A stretch of 41,638 bases of DNA from Chitinophagaceae bacterium (GCA_020437365.1 JAGQWM010000020.1:1-41638), one strand, 5' to 3'; shown: positions 32,766-41,638, counted from the first letter of the stretch. Notes: a model not told the origin generated them from the letters alone. Translations and numbers: made by a program.

Positions 32766-33548
32766 ATGTTTAAAAACTTACAAATAGAATGGATGAAATT
32801 CAAAAACTACCGGGTATTCCAGGTGTTTTCGGTTTTATATTTAGTTGGCATTCTGTTAATCATTTATATTTTTTATAAAATATATACACAACTTATTGCC
32901 AGGGTTACCGGTGGTGCAGATGATGATTTATTTAAGTTGTTTTCACAGGATTCTATTTGGACGACCGTTTGTTTTGCTACATCTTTTTTATTGTATTTAC
33001 CGGGCATGGTTGTTATCAATTTATTTATCAATGAAGTAAATTATAAAACGCATCGGCAAAATATTATTGATGGTTGGAAAAGAGAAACTTTCATTTATAC
33101 AAAGATTGCATTAATTATTTGTATGTCCATTGTCGTTTTATTGATGAATGTAGTGGCTACTTATATTATGTGCAATGTAACGCATACGCCATTTTCCATT
33201 AGTCATGGCTTAGACATACTTGGATTATCTTTTTTACAAACATTTATTTACCTGATGTTTGCGTTATTGCTGGCTACGTTTTTCCGTAAAAGTGGCGTGG
33301 CCATCATAGTTTATTTTATTTACGGACTTCTTTTTGAATCAGTCCTGATGTGGATTTTCAGTAAAATCATTCCGGGTTCACAACATTTTTTACCCTTGCA
33401 AGTTGCCGATTCTTTAATTTCATTCCCTGAAATGAAAGGCATTTTTGACAATAATCCCGGCTTACCTATTATGCTTTTTGCCGCTTTAGCGTATGCGGTT
33501 TTGTATATGTATCTCACAGTAAGAAAATATAAATACGACGACTTGTAA
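32766..33548 (+). CDS. ABC-2 family transporter permease
   Basis: A 260-residue integral membrane protein with about six helices. The first follows a short cytoplasmic start (MFKNLQIEWMKFKNYRVFQV), and the cytoplasmic loop INEVNYKTHRQNIIDGWKRE resembles the coupling region of ABC-2 permeases. It directly follows the ATPase gene and is ended by the terminator at 33580, so the two genes form one exporter. The substrate is unknown. Confidence 0.85.
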   Translation: MFKNLQIEWMKFKNYRVFQVFSVLYLVGILLIIYIFYKIYTQLIARVTGGADDDLFKLFSQDSIWTTVCFATSFLLYLPGMVVINLFINEVNYKTHRQNIIDGWKRETFIYTKIALIICMSIVVLLMNVVATYIMCNVTHTPFSISHGLDILGLSFLQTFIYLMFALLLATFFRKSGVAIIVYFIYGLLFESVLMWIFSKIIPGSQHFLPLQVADSLISFPEMKGIFDNNPGLPIMLFAALAYAVLYMYLTVRKYKYDDL

Positions 33549-33579
33549 TTTTACAACTACTAAATGCAAGAATAAAAAG

Positions 33580-33605
33580 AAGCCGGTTTAAAAAAACCGG
33601 CTTTT
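33580..33605. terminator. Bidirectional terminator between convergent genes
   Basis: AAGCCGGTTT pairs with AAACCGGCTT around an A4 loop and is followed by T's on the plus strand and T's (complement of AAAAAGA) on the minus strand. It serves both the ABC transporter unit and the DUF4382 lipoprotein gene. Confidence 0.88.
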
Positions 33606-33641
33606 GCATTTCAAAAAAACCGCATGTATATAGAATTCCAA

Positions 33642-34601
33642 TTAAGGAAAGACTGCTGTTACCACCGCATCAACTTCCAATGTAGCGTTGGCATTTAATT
33701 TTAAATTCAGGATATCTATTTCACCAATGGTGGATACAACTAATGTACCTTGTACTTCCATTTCTCCATCATGATTAGTGTCTTTATAACTTACAAAATG
33801 TAATTCATAATCTTGTCCGGCTTCCAGGTAATGTAATTGATAATTTCCGCTACCAGATGTAACCAATGCACTGCTCACGGCATTTTTAAATTTAATATTG
33901 CTACTGCCCTGTCCTTGCATTTCCGTTGTCCTGTTGAAAGTTCCTTTTTTATAAGCATAGACCACTACTTTTTCAGAGGCAGAAACATTATCTTCTAATT
34001 GACCAAAAATAGTGCTGGTATTCTTTTCGGCTACGACTCTTATGGAGGAAGCCAATTCAGCAGAGGTGGCTAATTTATATTTAGCAGCACCACTGGCGTA
34101 AACAATCATTTTACGTAAATCAAAATCTGCTACAATCGAATTGGATGCATTGCCACTGATGGAAATACTTTTATTGATAGTAATACTGTTCGTAGTTGTT
34201 TCCAATTTATGTTTTACGCCACCATCCACTACATAACAGCCCGGCATATTACCACTGGCATCATGGTCATAATCTAAAACAAACGTAATTGTATTGTACG
34301 TTTTTCCGGCAAGGTTAAAATTGCCTAATGTTTGCGTATTGCCATTTTGAAATGCCTTAATGTCAACTGTAGTTTTTGAAAATCCTTGCACACTTACGCC
34401 GTCCAATTGGATATCTGCAATTGTAAAAAATGCATTACTTACCGATGCATCATCAATAGGCGCATCCGTTACTTTTATAGTAGTGCTACCACTACCACCT
34501 GTTGTACTATCATCTTTGGAACAAGATGTAAAAGTAAACACTAAAGAGAATGCAAAAAATAATGTAAGTGCATGTCTGCGTCTTAATTGAATCGTTTTCA
34601 T
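33642..34601 (-). CDS. DUF4382 domain lipoprotein
   Basis: A 319-residue envelope protein with a lipoprotein signal and the lipid cysteine at 27 (VFTFTSC). After a Ser/Gly-rich linker comes the DUF4382 pattern (TTIKVTDAPIDDASVSNAFF, then TIADIQLDG), common in Bacteroidota lipoproteins of unknown role. The C-terminal 120 residues form a second beta domain like a carboxypeptidase-regulatory or prealbumin-like fold (FGQLEDNVSASEKVVVYAYK). It includes DTNHDGEMEV, which looks like a calcium-binding loop. It stands alone, with a terminator at its end. Confidence 0.8.
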   Translation of the reverse strand: MKTIQLRRRHALTLFFAFSLVFTFTSCSKDDSTTGGSGSTTIKVTDAPIDDASVSNAFFTIADIQLDGVSVQGFSKTTVDIKAFQNGNTQTLGNFNLAGKTYNTITFVLDYDHDASGNMPGCYVVDGGVKHKLETTTNSITINKSISISGNASNSIVADFDLRKMIVYASGAAKYKLATSAELASSIRVVAEKNTSTIFGQLEDNVSASEKVVVYAYKKGTFNRTTEMQGQGSSNIKFKNAVSSALVTSGSGNYQLHYLEAGQDYELHFVSYKDTNHDGEMEVQGTLVVSTIGEIDILNLKLNANATLEVDAVVTAVFP

Positions 34602-34779
34602 AATTTATTTGTTTGGTTTAAAATTTCATGGAGTATCAAAACGAAAACCATGCCAAGGCAAGGTTTTGTTTACAAGTTTTTCTTTTACAAAAAAATGACA
34701 AACTGGTTTAAAATATTGAATGTCAATATTTTTAAGTGGCTTTGAAAAATAAAAAAGACGATTAAAAATTAATAAAAAA

Positions 34780-34801
34780 CCCCCGATAAGAATATCGGGG
34801 G
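34780..34801 (-). terminator. Terminator of the dcw cluster after ftsZ
   Basis: A GC-rich 9-bp stem (CCCCCGATA with TATCGGGGG, loop AGAA) is followed on the minus strand by TTTTTTATT. It is 54 bases after the ftsZ stop. Confidence 0.9.
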
Positions 34802-34854
34802 AACAACTAAAAAACTATAGCATTGAGCTAAGGCTTCATTGGAACGAACTACAT

Positions 34855-36843
34855 TTAATCTGGTTTTTCGCCATCCAAAAAAGTATTGATTGTACTAATT
34901 TGAGCAGTATTGTTATCTTCTTTTTTGACTTCTACTTTACTGTAAAACTCTTTTACTTTTGGATTTTCTTTCAAACCAGTTGGCTGGCTATTGTACAATT
35001 CCATATTGCGGCGGATATAAGCCGGAACAGTTTCAAACTCATTATTGGGGTCAGTCTGATCGATATTAAACGACAAGTTTCTCAACTTGTGTAATCGCTC
35101 AGCTGCCTTACGTTTTTGCTCTTCTGTTTCGTGCTGCGTAGCAGCATCCTCAACATCCGGATACAAAGGTGATTGAGCCTGATGAGCCAACGGCATATCC
35201 TCCGCTGAAATGTCATCCTTCTCTACGATGTGCATTTGCATATCGAGGAGTTCTTCCTCTTCGCTGGCCTCCGTAGTAGAAGGATTGTTTTCTTCTGCAG
35301 AAGGTTGAGAAGCATCTGCTTCAGCCTTAGGTTCTGCATAGATATTGAAAGGTTTGGCCAAATAGCCGCCCGAAGCTGCAGACGACGGGTGAAGGCTAGT
35401 CTGTTCATTCGCATCTTCGCGGGCAGTTTCCTGCTTTTGCGAAGAATGCTTTTCATTTGTCGAATGTATGGATTCGTTTTCTTCAGCAGTTGACATTTTA
35501 CTCACAGTAGTTTTCCGATTTTTTTCTTCTTCTTTATCAGTATCTGAATCTAAAGTAAAATGAATGATGGCCGAGTCTTCTTCATCTTTCATATCTGTCA
35601 AATCAATGACCGGCGTTTCTACGGTTGGCATTTCATTCACTTCATGCAACTGAAATTCCTCCATCTTTTTCGTTTCTGAAGTTTCATCTTTTGCTGTTTC
35701 TTCTATTGTTTCTTCTACTTTTTCTTCTTTATTATTTTCTTCTTCCATTTCAGGTGTTGTATCGGTACCATCCAAATGGATAACTTTTTCTTCTGTCGTT
35801 TTAGGTTGTTCCAGTACCATAACAATTTTTTCCTCCTCCGCTTCTTTCTTTTTTGGTGTTGATTTGGCAAAAGGATCTTTATGGTCGAAACCGGTAGCGA
35901 TTAAGGTAATACCGATTTTATCATCCAGCGAATTATCATATCCCATACCAAGAATCAGGTCGGTACCTTCGCCGGCTTGTTCGAGCAGGTAGTTTTGTAT
36001 CACTTCTACCTCGTCCATCGTATATTCATGTTCGCCGACAGCAGAATTGATATTGATTAAAATCCATTTGGCTCCCCTGATATCAGAATCATTCAATAAT
36101 GGTGAGTTGATGGCTTCTTCAATAGCAATTTGTGCCCTGTTTTCACCGGCAGCTTCTGCATTGCCGAGAATGGCAACACCTCCATCTTTCATCACGGTAC
36201 ATACATCGGCAAAGTCAACATTGATTTGGCCGGTACTACTGATGACATCCGTAATACAACGAGCAGCAGTTGCCAATACATTATCTGCTTTTTCAAATGC
36301 TTCCCGCATTTTTAAATTTCCAAACTGGTGCCGTAGTTTATCATTACTAATCACCAACAGTGTATCCACATATCCTTTTAAAGTATTAATACCTTCTTCG
36401 GCTTGTAGTTGACGTTTTTTTCCTTCATAAGCAAATGGAGTCGTAACGATACCGACCGTTAATATGCCCAGGTCTTTACAAACTTTAGCAATAATAGGTG
36501 CGCCACCAGTGCCCGTTCCACCACCCATGCCGGCAGTGATGAAAACCATTTTGGTATTGACTTCCAGTATTTTTCTTATTTCTTCCAACGATTCTTCTGT
36601 TGCCTGGCGGCCAATTTCAGGATTAGCACCAGCACCAAGACCTTGTGTCAAGTGTGGACCCAATTGCACTTTATTGGGAATGCCGCTATGTGCCAATGCC
36701 TGCGAATCGGTATTGCAGATTATAAAATTAACGCCTTCTATTTCCTGGCTATGCATAAAATTAACGGCATTGCCACCGCCACCACCGACACCGATGACTT
36801 TGAGGATTGACGATTTCTCTTTCGGTAGATCAAATTGTATCAT
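34855..36843 (-). CDS. ftsZ: Cell division protein FtsZ with very long acidic linker
   Basis: The tubulin-like GTPase that forms the Z-ring. Residues 1-323 are the conserved core, with GGGGN at 20-24, the tubulin signature GGGTGTG at 107-113 and the NxxxDxAD-type T7 region at 208-213. At 662 residues it is far longer than the 380-residue E. coli protein. Residues about 324-575 form a linker rich in Glu, Lys, Thr and Ser with little complexity. A helical segment (RKAAERLHKLRNLSFNID) and the motif VPAYIRRNMEL at 606-616 follow, the latter resembling the FtsA-binding C-terminal peptide. The final motif STINTFLDGEKPD ends the protein. It is the last gene of the murG-murC-ftsQ-ftsA-ftsZ run. Confidence 0.96.
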   Translation of the reverse strand: MIQFDLPKEKSSILKVIGVGGGGGNAVNFMHSQEIEGVNFIICNTDSQALAHSGIPNKVQLGPHLTQGLGAGANPEIGRQATEESLEEIRKILEVNTKMVFITAGMGGGTGTGGAPIIAKVCKDLGILTVGIVTTPFAYEGKKRQLQAEEGINTLKGYVDTLLVISNDKLRHQFGNLKMREAFEKADNVLATAARCITDVISSTGQINVDFADVCTVMKDGGVAILGNAEAAGENRAQIAIEEAINSPLLNDSDIRGAKWILININSAVGEHEYTMDEVEVIQNYLLEQAGEGTDLILGMGYDNSLDDKIGITLIATGFDHKDPFAKSTPKKKEAEEEKIVMVLEQPKTTEEKVIHLDGTDTTPEMEEENNKEEKVEETIEETAKDETSETKKMEEFQLHEVNEMPTVETPVIDLTDMKDEEDSAIIHFTLDSDTDKEEEKNRKTTVSKMSTAEENESIHSTNEKHSSQKQETAREDANEQTSLHPSSAASGGYLAKPFNIYAEPKAEADASQPSAEENNPSTTEASEEEELLDMQMHIVEKDDISAEDMPLAHQAQSPLYPDVEDAATQHETEEQKRKAAERLHKLRNLSFNIDQTDPNNEFETVPAYIRRNMELYNSQPTGLKENPKVKEFYSKVEVKKEDNNTAQISTINTFLDGEKPD

Positions 36844-36929
36844 AGTGTTGAATTTTGGCCATCTTCATCATTTTGTATGATGTCGAAAGCAGATTTTAAT
36901 TTGGTTAGTATTTTTAAATTTGAATTGTT

Positions 36930-38324
36930 TTATAAATGTTTGTCTTCATCTTCTTTAAATAAGTCAATCAGTTTATCTTTAAATTTCTCCCAAAAACCAT
37001 TCAGGCTTCTACGTTTATGCATCCGTACTTTTTGTTTTTCTGCTTCCTCTTCTTGCTCTGTTACTTCCACTTTTTCATTCTCTTTTGATTGCTTATTTCC
37101 TTTTAATCCGGAAGGCACTTCAATAACCTGAAATTCATTTTCAAACTTCTTACGGTCATGTTCAAAATCATCATAGCCTTTTAAGATTAAACCAATACAG
37201 GTAGAATATGTAGGCTTGGCCAATTCTTCCAAATGTTCACTGGCTAAATGTTCATTCGGATAACCAATCCTGGCCGGCAGGCTGGTAACATATTCTGTCA
37301 ATTGTTTCAAATGTTTTAATTGTGAACCACCACCGGTTAAAATAATACCGCCATTCAGCATTTTATTTTCTAAACCGACCTGTTTTAAATGATAGGTAAC
37401 AAAATCAAGAATTTCACTCATCCTTGCTTGTATAATATTGGCCAGGTTTTTTACGCTGATTTCTTTTGCTGACATACCTCTCAATCCCGGAATAGTGATG
37501 TATGCATTTGATTTTGCTTCATCTGCCAATGCACTTCCGAATTGCATTTTCAATTGTTCGGCTTGCGTTTTCAATACACCCAAACCTGTTTTAATATCAT
37601 TGGTAATATTTTCTCCGGCAAAAGGTATGACAGCGGTATGCCTTAAAATACCTTCGTAAAAAACTGCGAGGTCTGTTGTACCTCCACCAATATCTACAAT
37701 GGCTACACCGGCTTCCAAATCTTCCTGGCCCATAACTGCGGAAGAAGAAGCCAGCGGTTGTAGTACCAGGTCTTTGGTTTGCAATCCGGCTTTCAGTACA
37801 CTCCGGTTGATGTTTTTAATCGCATTTTTATCGCCGGTAATAATATGGAAATTGGCACCGACTTTTACGCCACCATAGCCAATTGGGTTGGCGATGTTTT
37901 GAAAATTATCAACCGTAAATTCCTGCGGAATTACATCAATAATCTGGTCGCCGGCCGGTATATACGTTTTATACTGGTCGTCAATGAGTTGATCAATTTC
38001 GTGTTGTGCAATTTCATTGACCGTATCCTGGCGAACGATATCGCCTCTTGTTTGTAAACTTTTAATATGGTGTCCGGCTACACCAACATACACTTCATTT
38101 ACTTCAAGATTTGGATTAGAGGCAATACAATTTTCCAAAGCCGTTTTAATGGCTTTAATAGTTTCATCGATGTTCAGCACTTGCCCATGCTTCACACCAT
38201 TGGAATTGGCTCTACCGAAACCGACAATTTCTAATTTGCCATATTCATTTTTCCTTCCGGCAATGACAGCAATTTTAGTAGTGCCGATGTCTAAGCCTAC
38301 AATAATGGGTTGTTCGTTGTTCAT
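36930..38324 (-). CDS. ftsA: Cell division protein FtsA
   Basis: The actin-like protein that tethers FtsZ to the membrane. From ATG 38324 it has 464 residues. The phosphate-1 motif is VGLDIGTTKIAVIAG, phosphate-2 is VAIVDIGGGTTDLAVF, and the adenosine block is GGIILTGGGSQLKHL. The SHS2 (1C) region lies near 85-165. The end (RMHKRRSLNGFWEKFKDKLI, then DLFKEDEDKHL) is an amphipathic basic helix fitting the membrane-targeting tail, here followed by an acidic extension. An earlier in-frame ATG at 38408 overlaps the ftsQ stop as ATGA and would add 28 residues; the later ATG is preferred because family N-termini begin a few residues before VGLDIG. Confidence 0.94.
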   Translation of the reverse strand: MNNEQPIIVGLDIGTTKIAVIAGRKNEYGKLEIVGFGRANSNGVKHGQVLNIDETIKAIKTALENCIASNPNLEVNEVYVGVAGHHIKSLQTRGDIVRQDTVNEIAQHEIDQLIDDQYKTYIPAGDQIIDVIPQEFTVDNFQNIANPIGYGGVKVGANFHIITGDKNAIKNINRSVLKAGLQTKDLVLQPLASSSAVMGQEDLEAGVAIVDIGGGTTDLAVFYEGILRHTAVIPFAGENITNDIKTGLGVLKTQAEQLKMQFGSALADEAKSNAYITIPGLRGMSAKEISVKNLANIIQARMSEILDFVTYHLKQVGLENKMLNGGIILTGGGSQLKHLKQLTEYVTSLPARIGYPNEHLASEHLEELAKPTYSTCIGLILKGYDDFEHDRKKFENEFQVIEVPSGLKGNKQSKENEKVEVTEQEEEAEKQKVRMHKRRSLNGFWEKFKDKLIDLFKEDEDKHL

Positions 38325-38404
38325 AATTGTTGTTTTTAGTTGTTTGTATTTCGAAATCGTTTTATGTCCATTGTTAAAAATTTCTTTTGACAGTTGACTA
38401 TTTA

Positions 38405-39517
38405 TCATTCATCTTTATTTTCTTTTTTTACTCTCGGCGGCATCACTGCTTTAGGGATTCTTTTTTCTTCTTCCTTTTTATTCTCGGTTGTTGCCTTTTT
38501 AATTTCCGTTTTCAATTCTTTTGGATTACTTTCCTCTTTTGTTATTGCTTCTTTATTTTGTTGTTGATCCCGGCTGGAAGTTGTTAGGGCTTTTTCCGGC
38601 TCCTGCTTATTTTCTTTATCTTCTTGCACTTCTTTGTTGGAGATAGGTTCAGTTTTTTCCTCTTCTTTTACCGGTTTTGCCGTTTGACCAATCATATTTT
38701 CTACATTCTTTCTCAACTGAACGGCATCCACTTTTTTATCGCCGGGCGTATTGGTTACCACTACCTGGCCTTTATACTGCACATTGATGATTTTGTATTT
38801 ATCAAACCCTGTTTTACTCAATACTTGATTGTAAAAAATTTTCAACCGATGAAACTTAGCTGCAATGTCATCGCCGTTTCCAAATTTGATGGTATGATGT
38901 CCCACAAGTGGAATCAATTCAAACGTATGGTCTTTGGTGATATTGATTTGCGCTATTTGCGATTGCCAGAATGCATCGGTCGAAATAAATGAGGCAAGAT
39001 TTTTCATTTCCAACAAAAAACTACTATCCACTGCATTCATTTTAGCATGTAATTCATATCCTGAAAAAACCGGAATTCTTACAATTCTTTTTTCTGACAA
39101 AGGCATCATTTCAGCTTTTGTATTGATGTAAAATGAATGTCCGTCGAGGCTAAATACTCTTGCTACAGGAGCAATTTCCGTTACTTGAATATGTAATACA
39201 TCTTTATTGTCGAAATACATATCTGCTGAAGCAATCCAGTTATCTTTTTCCAATTGTTTTTCCAACTTGAATAAATCAAGTGAAGCAATCGGATCACCTT
39301 TTAATGGGCCTTTTGTGGCATTGAATAAAATCTTCTCAATATCGGTTTTATCTACAAAATGTTGCACCACATCGCCTTTAATTGTAATGGTATAGCCAGT
39401 ACAATTCCCATTATTTTTTCTGGAAATGGCAGCGAGCAACAAAGTAATTAGCCCACCACCAATACCACACCAGATGGCAATAAATACAAATTTTCTTATG
39501 GTTGCTTTTGCATTCAC
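38405..39517 (-). CDS. ftsQ: Cell division protein FtsQ with long charged tail
   Basis: A divisome membrane protein linking early and late division proteins. Residues 1-10 are cytoplasmic, 11-32 a membrane helix, 40-115 a POTRA-like domain (YTITIKGDVVQHFVDKTDIE, then DVLHIQVTEIAPVARVF), and 116-275 the beta domain. The last 90 residues (280-370) are a low-complexity Lys/Glu/Asn/Ser tail ending RIPKAVMPPRVKKENKDE, which would lie in the periplasm. E. coli FtsQ is 276 residues and has no such tail. The gene stops within the ATGA overlap with the longer ftsA frame and starts two bases after the murC stop, so the cluster is tightly coupled. Confidence 0.9.
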   Translation of the reverse strand: MNAKATIRKFVFIAIWCGIGGGLITLLLAAISRKNNGNCTGYTITIKGDVVQHFVDKTDIEKILFNATKGPLKGDPIASLDLFKLEKQLEKDNWIASADMYFDNKDVLHIQVTEIAPVARVFSLDGHSFYINTKAEMMPLSEKRIVRIPVFSGYELHAKMNAVDSSFLLEMKNLASFISTDAFWQSQIAQINITKDHTFELIPLVGHHTIKFGNGDDIAAKFHRLKIFYNQVLSKTGFDKYKIINVQYKGQVVVTNTPGDKKVDAVQLRKNVENMIGQTAKPVKEEEKTEPISNKEVQEDKENKQEPEKALTTSSRDQQQNKEAITKEESNPKELKTEIKKATTENKKEEEKRIPKAVMPPRVKKENKDE

Positions 39518-39519
39518 TC

Positions 39520-40944
39520 TTACAATGTTTTTAATTCATTTTTAAAAGGCGTTACTATTCCATCAATATCACCGGCACCGGCTACAATCAATAATTCACC
39601 CAATTCTTTATCCCTATTTTTTATAAAACCATTTTTTATCCATTGCATGATTTCCTCTCTTGTCAGTATGGCTTTATTTTCTAATTGCATATTTTCCAAA
39701 ATCAACTGGCTGCTGACACCTTCAATAGGCATTTCCCTTGCGGGATAAATCGGCATCAGGATAACCCTGTCGGCCATATCCAGTACTTCTGCAATGCCTG
39801 CTGCATGATCTTTTGTACGGCTATATAAATGCGGTTGAAAAATAACCGTACATCTTCTCATTCTAAACAGCGACCTGGCTCCTTGCAACAAAGCTTTCAA
39901 CTCTTCCGGGTGATGTGCATAATCATCAATAAAAGTCAACCATTCGTTATTGATGATATACTCAAAGCGGCGTTTCACACCCCGGAATTTTTCCACTGCG
40001 GAAATAATTTTATCCGGTGCAATCTCCAAACAATCGGCTACAGCCATAGCCGCTACTGCATTCTCAACATTATGCATGCCTCCCATATTTAATTTTACAT
40101 TCGTCAACTCTTTATCTTTTAAAACAATATCAAATTCATAATAGCCTTCTGACATTTTTATATTTTTCGCATATACATCAGCCGCATCATTTTGCAAACT
40201 GTATGTCATTTCATTTTTACGTTTTAATTCATGTCCTCTTTTTAATCCAAATCGTTTTACCAACATACCTGCCGGTTTTATTTTTTGTGTAAATTCTATA
40301 AACGCATTTTCCATCGCTTCAGCTGTTCCGTAAATATCTAAATGGTCGGCATCCATCGATGAAACAACTGCCACATCCGGATTGAGTTTCAAAAAACTCC
40401 TGTCATATTCATCGGCTTCTACAACACAAACATTTTTTTCACTCTGCCAATAATTCGTATCATAGTTTACGGCTATGCCTCCCAAAAATGCATTGCATCC
40501 AAATCCACTATCTCTCAATATGTGGCCAATCATGGTGGTGATTGTCGTTTTTCCATGTGTGCCTGCTACACAGATATTAAAAGAACTTTTTGTAATGCTG
40601 CTCAACACTTCGCTTCGCTTCTCGACCCGATTGCCATTTTCTCTAAAAAAAACCAACTCCTCATTTGTAGCTGCAATGGCCGGTGTATAAACAACTAAAT
40701 CCGTTTCTGCCGATACTTTATTTTTATCTGCTTCGTAATGGATTTTTATACCTTCAGCTTCCAGTTTCTTTGTCAATATTGTTTCCGTTTTATCAAAACC
40801 ACTTACCTGTATTCCTCTTTGTTGAAAAAACCTGGCAAGAGCACTCATCCCAATTCCACCGATACCGATAAAATAAACAGACTTCCATTCTTTCATTTCC
40901 GAAGGGAAAGAATAAGTTTTATTTATGTTATCGTTTGCTACCAT
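39520..40944 (-). CDS. murC: UDP-N-acetylmuramate--L-alanine ligase
   Basis: It adds the first amino acid (L-Ala) to UDP-MurNAc in the cytoplasm. The 474-residue length fits the family. The N-terminal Rossmann-like motif is FIGIGGIGMSALA at 25-37. The ATP-binding P-loop is GTHGKTT at 128-134, and the blocks EADEYDRSFL and DDYAHHPEE are Mur ligase signatures. The C-terminal domain carries FQPHLYSRT. It lies 67 bp after murG and abuts ftsQ. The ATG at 40944 is the only sensible start. Confidence 0.96.
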   Translation of the reverse strand: MVANDNINKTYSFPSEMKEWKSVYFIGIGGIGMSALARFFQQRGIQVSGFDKTETILTKKLEAEGIKIHYEADKNKVSAETDLVVYTPAIAATNEELVFFRENGNRVEKRSEVLSSITKSSFNICVAGTHGKTTITTMIGHILRDSGFGCNAFLGGIAVNYDTNYWQSEKNVCVVEADEYDRSFLKLNPDVAVVSSMDADHLDIYGTAEAMENAFIEFTQKIKPAGMLVKRFGLKRGHELKRKNEMTYSLQNDAADVYAKNIKMSEGYYEFDIVLKDKELTNVKLNMGGMHNVENAVAAMAVADCLEIAPDKIISAVEKFRGVKRRFEYIINNEWLTFIDDYAHHPEELKALLQGARSLFRMRRCTVIFQPHLYSRTKDHAAGIAEVLDMADRVILMPIYPAREMPIEGVSSQLILENMQLENKAILTREEIMQWIKNGFIKNRDKELGELLIVAGAGDIDGIVTPFKNELKTL

Positions 40945-40958
40945 TATTTAGTTTTCGG

Positions 40959-40973
40959 CCCCCAAAAAGGGGG
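40959..40973. repeat. Small hairpin between murG and murC
   Basis: CCCCC-AAAAA-GGGGG forms a 5-bp GC stem. It has no T-run, so it probably does not end transcription; it may affect processing between the two genes. Confidence 0.4.
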
Positions 40974-41011
40974 TATTCATAAGGACAGTATTACAATCTT
41001 CAAAAAAGCAT

Positions 41012-41638
41012 TTAGCTATATTTCAAAATTTCTTCAGCAATTTTTTTATCGGCATCCGTTATGGCCAATGCCGAAATGTTTTGCTGCAATTCCATTTGTT
41101 GTTGTTCATTTTTTGCCAAGCTAATGGCTGTCGGCACCAATTGTTCCGACGCATCCTGATCCCGAATGAAAAGAGCAGCTTTCTTATTGACCAGTGTCAT
41201 TGCATTCACAGTCTGGTGATCTTCAGCTGCAAAAGGATATGGGACAAATACTGTTGGCTTGCCTACAACACATAATTCAGCAACCGTCATAGCACCCGAA
41301 CGGGCAATTACAATATCTGCAGCCGCATAAGCCATTTCCATTTTCGTTATAAAATCATTCACCCAAACGTCCGTTAATCCTTTAGCCTTGTTTTTGCCTC
41401 TTTCGGCAAATGGTTTTCCTGTTTGCCATATTACCTGAAAACCATTCTTGATAAAATCATCAAGTTGTTTTTCAATGGCTTCATTGATTGATTTGGCACC
41501 GAGGCTTCCGCCTACCACCAGGAATGTTTTTTTCGATTCTTTCAATCCAAAAAAATGAAGCCCGGCCGTTTTTGTCACTGTAGATGCTGCAATGGGTTTT
41601 CGTACAGGGTTACCTGTTATGATAATTTTTTCCTTCGG
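41012..41638 (-). CDS. murG: UDP-N-acetylglucosamine transferase MurG, C-terminal part
   Basis: The glycosyltransferase that makes lipid II from lipid I at the inner face of the membrane. Only the last 209 codons lie in the window; the reading frame continues past the right edge. Visible motifs are TGNPVRKPI at the edge, GGSLGAKSINEAIEKQL, the C-terminal donor-binding block ARSGAMTVAELCVVGKPTVF and VPYPFAAEDHQTVNA. A GTG at 41578 in this frame is internal and not the start. It is upstream of murC in the dcw order. Confidence 0.95.
   Translation of the reverse strand, partial: PKEKIIITGNPVRKPIAASTVTKTAGLHFFGLKESKKTFLVVGGSLGAKSINEAIEKQLDDFIKNGFQVIWQTGKPFAERGKNKAKGLTDVWVNDFITKMEMAYAAADIVIARSGAMTVAELCVVGKPTVFVPYPFAAEDHQTVNAMTLVNKKAALFIRDQDASEQLVPTAISLAKNEQQQMELQQNISALAITDADKKIAEEILKYS

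Noticed and set aside
34644..34667. AAAACC...GGTTTT inverted repeat upstream of the DUF4382 gene
   Set aside because: The arms match imperfectly with mismatches in the middle, and no promoter boxes lie around it.
1..41638. CRISPR arrays, prophage genes, integrons, rRNA genes
   Set aside because: No regularly spaced repeats, phage structural genes, integrase with attachment sites or rRNA-like sequence were seen anywhere in the window.

Overview
This is an AT-rich chromosomal segment of a Bacteroidota bacterium, most likely of the Chitinophagaceae or a close relative. That placement is inferred from gene content and style, not from a marker gene. The indicators are promoter-like TTTG / TAnnTTTG pairs, a general lack of Shine-Dalgarno sequences, many SPII lipoproteins and short secreted proteins, a UvrA lacking the first cysteine pair, an FtsZ with a very long acidic C-terminal linker, and a DUF4382 lipoprotein. 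No tRNA, rRNA or CRISPR array was seen.

Layout. Bases 1-7262 are the accessory, eroded part. They hold an apparently intact IS3-family insertion sequence (434-1692), uvrA on the minus strand, and an ECF sigma factor with a 16-bp palindrome just upstream. They also hold an aquaporin-family gene broken by a frameshift and altered in both NPA boxes, several palindromic intergenic repeats, and the remains of a ParE/RelE-type toxin-antitoxin pair with stop codons in both genes. From 7263 to 11949 a minus-strand run encodes a cysteine-rich lipoprotein, a DsbD-alpha-like exported protein, PurQ, a multispanning membrane protein and a secreted protein with a Tyr/Trp-rich segment. From 12247 to 17847 the plus strand carries kup, two paralogous membrane-anchored alpha/beta hydrolases around a TPR lipoprotein, and a small secreted protein. 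An LD-carboxypeptidase (minus) is divergent from metG (plus), which carries a short palindromic insertion kept in frame.

From 21190 to 33548 the plus strand carries a 1273-residue AsmA-like envelope protein, an exported TPR-CHAT (caspase-like) protein, a fused 3-hydroxyacyl-CoA dehydrogenase/enoyl-CoA hydratase, two small genes behind an operator-like inverted repeat, and an ABC transporter pair. A DUF4382 lipoprotein then faces the end of the division and cell-wall (dcw) cluster. This cluster reads on the minus strand as murG (cut by the window edge), murC, ftsQ, ftsA, ftsZ, and ends at a strong terminator.

Working picture. The right end is the core peptidoglycan precursor and Z-ring operon. 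The middle is mostly envelope and housekeeping functions. The left end shows mobile-element activity and gene decay. I did not find a clearly new multi-gene system. The best candidates for new biology are the exported CHAT protein beside a giant AsmA-like protein, the cysteine-rich lipoprotein, the long charged tails of FtsZ and FtsQ, and the small palindrome inserted inside metG.
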